This document shows positions 60,095 through 64,000 of a stretch of 64,000 nucleotides of DNA, one piece after another. The stretch lies in assembly GCA_034521835.1 (NCBI GenBank), contig JAXHMA010000001.1, forward strand, positions 434,001 through 498,000, written 5' to 3'. The DNA comes from JAMQKA01 sp034521835. GTDB taxonomy: Bacteria > Bacteroidota > Rhodothermia > Balneolales > Balneolaceae. Below the pieces are notes generated by a model that worked only from the letters and a program-made list of their open reading frames with translations, had not been told where the DNA came from and made no database searches. Every line of letters begins with the position of its first letter. Position 1 is the stretch's first letter. Made by a program: the position numbers and the translations under genes.

Positions 60095-61264
60095 AAGGCG
60101 GATAGATCGATTAGCTGTTGGGAATATGGGTCTGTCAGAAACGCTGGACGGAGGGGGAAAGTCTAAATCGGTAGAGTCTGGTGCGGGTTGCAGCCACTGA
60201 TTGCTCTGCTCAAAAAAGCTGCGATCGATCTCCACAAATTGAGAATCTGGTGTAACGGTTTGCAGAAATTGCTGCTCAAAATTTTCGATCGGATGGCCGT
60301 TAAATAACAGCTCCATATTATCGTATGCACCGCGAATGCGGATAGTGCTTATAAATTCAAAGCGGTAGGCTTGCCCTTGTTCAATCCAGTATGGGTTGAA
60401 TGTGCCCATAACATCGGAATAGACGCGTACGGGATCCAGCGCATCATAGGCTGCATAAACAAGTAGGTTGAGCGTGTCCGGCAGAGACTGCTGAACCTGC
60501 TCCTGGGTATCCATGCTGGCCATTGAATCTGTGGAATCAGTCAGGTTCAGCTGCAGTGAATCGGGCACTACGGCCGGTTGATTAATATTCTGAGCAGTAT
60601 CAGGTGACTGATTTGTGCCCGTTCCGGCAGTACTACTTTTAAGGTAAAACCAGTAGCCAATAACCGCAATAATAATAATGATCATTACTGCGGCTCCAAT
60701 CCAGATGGAGGAACGGTTCTCCAGAGGGCGGAACTTCCGGCCAAGATCGGCCCAGTCCACAGAACTAACCGATGGAGGTGTGGAACGGGCATCGGTACTG
60801 GAATGTCTTCTTATTGATGAGGTACTGCTAGCCTTGGAAGATGATTTATCAACAGGAGCCTTCTTTTTGCGTTTCCGGGGCTGATCCGCCTCAGGTTTTA
60901 TATCCTTCTGATCCCCCTGTTTAGCTTTATCTTGCTTTTCAGGCTTCTCATCCCCATCGAAATTAAATGAAGGCCCTCTGCTTTCTTCCAGATCAATTTT
61001 GTCTAGTAGCTGGCCCGAGTAAGTACCAGTCTCATACTGGTCCAATGCCTCAATGATGGCGGATTCATCAATATTAAGTGCTTTGCCGTAACTTCGCACA
61101 TAGCTTCGGACGTAGGTTTTATTCTCATCAAAATCAGTAAAGATACTATCATCTTCTATTGCATGGAGAATATGGGTAGGGATTTTGGTCGTATCGTTAA
61201 TCTCCTCCAGCGTTATTTCCCTTTGCTTTCGGATGTTAGCAAGATCATTGCCGAGTGAAGCCAT
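60095..61264 (-). CDS. RodZ-like helix-turn-helix membrane protein (reads into ligA)
   Basis: The product has an N-terminal HTH_25 domain (residues 1-75, RKQREITLEEINDTTKIPTH), a basic Ser-rich linker, one transmembrane helix (about 187-208) and a periplasmic DUF4115 domain (about 270-355, DALDPVRVYSDV, IRGAYDNMELLFNG). This is the RodZ layout, which links MreB to the cell-wall machinery. As given, the frame has no stop and continues into ligA. Removing one base from the run at 60153-60157 would give a stop overlapping the ligA ATG (ATGA). I therefore treat it as a separate gene. RodZ identity is inferred from layout. Confidence 0.75.
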
Positions 61265-61460
61265 ATGAACAATCTGTGGTTAAATAAATAAAGTCTGATT
61301 TTGCAAAAACAGACGTTTATCGGTCAAAATTAAGGTGAAGCCCGTACATCGGGTAAATCTAATCAAATCTACTTGATGCCAAAAATTTTTTGGCGATTTT
61401 TTACCCAACTCCTGTAAGGAAATCACGGGTCGGGTATCAAGTAGGTAAACAAGCTATCGT

Positions 61461-62189
61461 ATGATAAAATCTACTATACATTTTCTTGCATCTATTACAA
61501 GCGGTTTGGCGGGCATAGTGTTCCCTGATGTTTGTATTTGCTGCGGACTGGAGGTTACCGACGCAGGAAAGATGATCTGTACCTTCTGCCTGCTTGAGCG
61601 TTTTGAGGATGCCAATCCTGAGAACAGGTTGCAATCAGCTGCTGAACTTCTACCGGAGGGCGTTTCGGCCCAGCACGCGCTATGGCGGTTCGACAAGGGC
61701 GGCGTTTTGCAGGATCTTATGCATAAACTAAAATATGAGCGACTTACGGACATCGGCCGGCAGATGGGCAGGCAACTGGCACGGCGAACAATTGAGCATC
61801 CGAGGATTGCCTCCAAAGTTGATCAATACAGGGGAAACGCACTTCTTGTACCAGTACCCTTGCACTATCGCAAGCAGAGGCAACGCGGCTATAATCAGGC
61901 ATTTGTGATTGCAGAGGGAATGGAGCAAGTGATGAATATGCCGATCTGTTCGATCAAGGATGTTGTTCGCCAGAAGAACACGAAAAGCCAGACCGGCTTT
62001 GATCTGCAGAAACGAAACGCCAATATGAAAAATGCTTTTAGTGTAAATAATCCCGCCCGTTTTAGTAATAAGCTGGTGATTCTAGTAGATGATGTATTCA
62101 CCACCGGTTCCACCTCGTTTGAACTTTCCGGGGAGTTGCTTTCGGCAGGAGCCTCCGAAGTTATTATTCTGACGGTTGCCGAGGCGTAA
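61461..62189 (+). CDS. comF: ComF family phosphoribosyltransferase-like protein
   Basis: The 242-residue product has the ComF cysteine cluster (PDVCICCGLE ... MICTFC), HKLKYERLTDIGRQMG, VPVPLHYRKQRQRGYNQA, RQKNTKSQTGFDLQKRNANMKNAF and the PRPP loop LVDDVFTTGSTSFE. These are diagnostic. ComF proteins take part in DNA uptake during natural transformation; the enzyme activity is not settled. It is divergent from the RodZ-like gene. Confidence 0.92.
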   Translation: MIKSTIHFLASITSGLAGIVFPDVCICCGLEVTDAGKMICTFCLLERFEDANPENRLQSAAELLPEGVSAQHALWRFDKGGVLQDLMHKLKYERLTDIGRQMGRQLARRTIEHPRIASKVDQYRGNALLVPVPLHYRKQRQRGYNQAFVIAEGMEQVMNMPICSIKDVVRQKNTKSQTGFDLQKRNANMKNAFSVNNPARFSNKLVILVDDVFTTGSTSFELSGELLSAGASEVIILTVAEA

Positions 62190-62340
62190 TGATTTAGCAT
62201 TTCTTTTAGTATAAAAGAGCACTATTCCCTGGTCGAAAATAATCCAAAAAAGTAATAGTAGGTCGGGCTTTATCTCTACTAGAGAGGCGTTCATGACCAG
62301 CTTTCACTTTTATTTTATTAAAACCTATCTTTAGGAACTT

Positions 62341-62982
62341 ATGAAACACCAACGTAGAGTTCCGCACAGACTTTTTGCTGAAACACAAGCTGGTATCGTC
62401 ACGCGCTATGGCGACTGGTTTCACACCAACGGAGAACAGATTGAAGAGTTTATACCGGGCTTGCTTGAAGAGGTAGATCTGCCGGAGCTTGTTAAAGCTG
62501 CCCAGGCCTGGGTCAAAAGTGCCGACAGCCTTGCAATGATTATGCTCTTGGTGCTTCTTATTTTGGTGAATCCTATCATAGCTATCTTACTAACCATTGT
62601 CTTTCACGGATTTTGGTATTTCTATAAGAGTTCGTTTGTAGTGGTCTCATTAAACAAACCTTTGGAGTATTTGTACAAAGACGGCACACAACTGTTGGTA
62701 TCGCTGGTATTAATCAGTTACCTGGGGCTGATGGGGCAGTACCTGGCTGCAGGAATCGGGCTGTTGTTTTTCTTTATTTTCAAGCTCGGTTTGCTGCGCA
62801 AATTGTGGGATATGATCTACAGAAGTGCCAAGAAGGAGGATGAATTGCCCCTTAACGACCGCGTAATGAAAATGGTGCTTGTCAAATATTCTATCAATGA
62901 GGATTTGGCTCCGGATGAGATTCAGCAGATGGAAGACCAGATCCGAGATCTTGTAACACGCAGGAAAAGCAAAAAGAAGTAA
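62341..62982 (+). CDS. Membrane protein of unknown function
   Basis: The 213-residue product has a soluble N-terminus (about 1-55, with acidic IEEFIPGLLEEVDLPEL) and three or four transmembrane helices (around 60-80, 82-100, 115-135 and 137-155). A basic C-terminal tail contains EDLAPDEIQQMEDQIRDL and ends in K-S-K-K-K. No family was recognised. It lies 13 bases upstream of the histidine phosphatase gene, which suggests cotranscription. The start ATG at 62341 follows AGGA. Confidence 0.7.
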   Translation: MKHQRRVPHRLFAETQAGIVTRYGDWFHTNGEQIEEFIPGLLEEVDLPELVKAAQAWVKSADSLAMIMLLVLLILVNPIIAILLTIVFHGFWYFYKSSFVVVSLNKPLEYLYKDGTQLLVSLVLISYLGLMGQYLAAGIGLLFFFIFKLGLLRKLWDMIYRSAKKEDELPLNDRVMKMVLVKYSINEDLAPDEIQQMEDQIRDLVTRRKSKKK

Positions 62983-62995
62983 ATATCATCTTGTC

Positions 62996-63634
62996 ATGTC
63001 CTTAACGAATCTTTACATCGTCCGTCACGGACAAACCGAATACAACCGACTGGACCGCATGCAGGGGCGGGGCATCGATCAGTCGCTTAATGAAACGGGA
63101 CGGCTTCAGGCCGCTGCCACAGCAGACTTTCTTTCAGGTCATAATCTTGATCTGGCGATTAGCAGCAGTTTGAAGCGTTCCCGGGAAACAGCTCAGGTAG
63201 TGGCAGAGCGCTTTAATTTGAATCTTTTTTCCTACAAAGAGCTTGACGAAATCGATTTTGGTATCTATGAAGGACAGCATTCCTCCGACATCAAAGATGA
63301 CCTGGAGATGATTCAGGAACGCTGGCGACGCGGGCAGGTGCAGTATGCTATGGAAGGCGGTGAAAGTCCCAGCCAGGTGCTGGAAAGAGTACAGGGACGC
63401 ACATCTGCTATCCTTAAGGAGCATGTCGGTAAAAATATTTTGATAGTGTTACACGGCCGCCTTATTCGCATTTTGCTCTCCTACTGGCTGGGATATGGTC
63501 TTGAGCGGATGCACGAAATTAAACACGCCAACGGGGGGTTGAATCATCTTCGTTGGAACGGGACAGCCTTTGAAATTGTCTGCCTGAATAAGACCGATCA
63601 CCTGCCCGAAGCCGCGCCTGAAACTGAAAAATAG
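62996..63634 (+). CDS. Histidine phosphatase family protein
   Basis: The 212-residue product has the phosphohistidine motif IVRHGQTEYN, ISSSLKRSRETAQ, DEIDFGIYEGQ and a final VLHGRLIRILL with the second histidine. This is the phosphoglycerate-mutase-like branch 1 fold. The specific substrate (for example phosphoribazole or a sugar phosphate) cannot be read. It is probably cotranscribed with the membrane protein before it and lies 74 bases before menG. Confidence 0.9.
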   Translation: MSLTNLYIVRHGQTEYNRLDRMQGRGIDQSLNETGRLQAAATADFLSGHNLDLAISSSLKRSRETAQVVAERFNLNLFSYKELDEIDFGIYEGQHSSDIKDDLEMIQERWRRGQVQYAMEGGESPSQVLERVQGRTSAILKEHVGKNILIVLHGRLIRILLSYWLGYGLERMHEIKHANGGLNHLRWNGTAFEIVCLNKTDHLPEAAPETEK

Positions 63635-63708
63635 AATTCTATTTAAAGATCGATTCGAACTCGAATTAGCAGCTTTGCCAGGTAACAAAAATTAACTATT
63701 GGATAGTT

Positions 63709-64000
63709 ATGAGTGAGAAAGTACGCAACATGTTCGCCGATATTGCCGATGATTACGATCGTATTAACTCGATTCTTTCGTTTGGAGTGCATCATGCGTG
63801 GCGGTCCGAAACCGTTCGCCTGAGCGGCGCCAAAGAAGGTGACCGCGTGCTAGATTGTGCCACCGGAACCGGCGACCTTGCCATAGAATTCAAAAAACGG
63901 GTTGGTGAAACGGGTTTTGTGCTCGGCACGGATTTTTGTAAAGAGATGATCGAGCATGCACCCGCAAAGGCTGAGTCCGAAAATCTGGTAGTCGAGTTTG
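63709..64000 (+). CDS. menG: Demethylmenaquinone methyltransferase, 5' part (cut by window end)
   Basis: The ATG at 63709 opens 97 residues to the window edge: VRNMFADIADDYDRINSILSFG, then WRSETVR, the SAM-binding LDCATGTGDLAIEF and GTDFCKEMIEHA. These are motifs I and post-I of the UbiE/MenG methyltransferases. It makes menaquinone from demethylmenaquinone, matching the menaquinol-using complex III. In an anaerobe/aerobe context UbiE would be the same enzyme; MenG is chosen because ubiquinone is not expected in this phylum. Confidence 0.9.
   Translation, partial: MSEKVRNMFADIADDYDRINSILSFGVHHAWRSETVRLSGAKEGDRVLDCATGTGDLAIEFKKRVGETGFVLGTDFCKEMIEHAPAKAESENLVVEF

Noticed and set aside
1..64000. 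CRISPR array, phage or defence island
   Set aside because: No regularly spaced repeats, cas genes, integrase-bordered block or restriction genes were seen; XerD at 54.6 kb looks like the housekeeping enzyme.

Overview
The window looks like a chromosomal segment of a Balneolota/Rhodothermota-type bacterium (Bacteroidota-Chlorobiota neighbourhood; Balneola, Gracilimonas, Fodinibius or a relative). The reasons are a complete alternative complex III (act) operon joined to a caa3-type oxidase whose subunit I carries the Rhodothermus-like YSHPAV motif, a TIGR02757 protein, a serine palmitoyltransferase locus, and an aerobic housekeeping gene set. This placement is inferred from gene content only. 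No rRNA, tRNA, CRISPR array, prophage or insertion sequence was found.

Layout. 1-9.3 kb: the end of an outer-membrane protein gene, a small membrane protein, a DUF72 protein, dusB, class I aldolase, a flippase-like membrane protein, radA, rpsU, a secreted barrel-like protein and a TIGR02757 protein. 9.3-14.2 kb: a groEL copy with no groES beside it, a DksA/TraR zinc-finger protein, mutY and an M23 lipoprotein. 14.4-21.8 kb: a secreted propeller/Ig-like protein, then a probable sphingolipid/glycolipid locus (SDR epimerase, two GT4 glycosyltransferases, serine palmitoyltransferase, GNAT-like acyltransferase). 22-26.9 kb: fumC, a fused branched-chain 2-oxoacid dehydrogenase E1, and an exported metallo-beta-lactamase-fold protein. 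27-43.4 kb: the aerobic respiratory region, with ctaB, ctaA, and one long minus-strand operon actABCDEF - HTH/TM protein - sco - ctaCDEF, plus a DUF420 protein. 43.4-64 kb: ppk1, an UPF0173 hydrolase, a YciO-type protein with pfkA, a Ser/Thr kinase-TPR protein, mtnA, ggt, xerD, a 7TM-HD protein (PgpH type), ligA, a RodZ-like protein, comF, a membrane protein, a histidine phosphatase and the start of menG/ubiE.

How it works together. The central block forms a quinol-to-oxygen chain: ActABCDEF oxidises menaquinol and passes electrons through c-type cytochrome domains to the caa3 oxidase, with heme A supplied by CtaB/CtaA and CuA assembly helped by Sco. MenG at the right edge belongs to menaquinone synthesis. 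ActE and CoxII end in closely similar cytochrome c domains, which suggests direct electron hand-over between the two complexes.

Quality warning. At least twelve otherwise well-conserved genes, including ligA, ppk1, actC, ctaE, dusB, mutY and pgpH, are broken by single-base insertions or deletions, many in short homopolymers, and ppk1 also has an in-frame TGA. This pattern points to uncorrected long-read consensus errors rather than gene decay. Such genes are annotated here at full length with the break position given.
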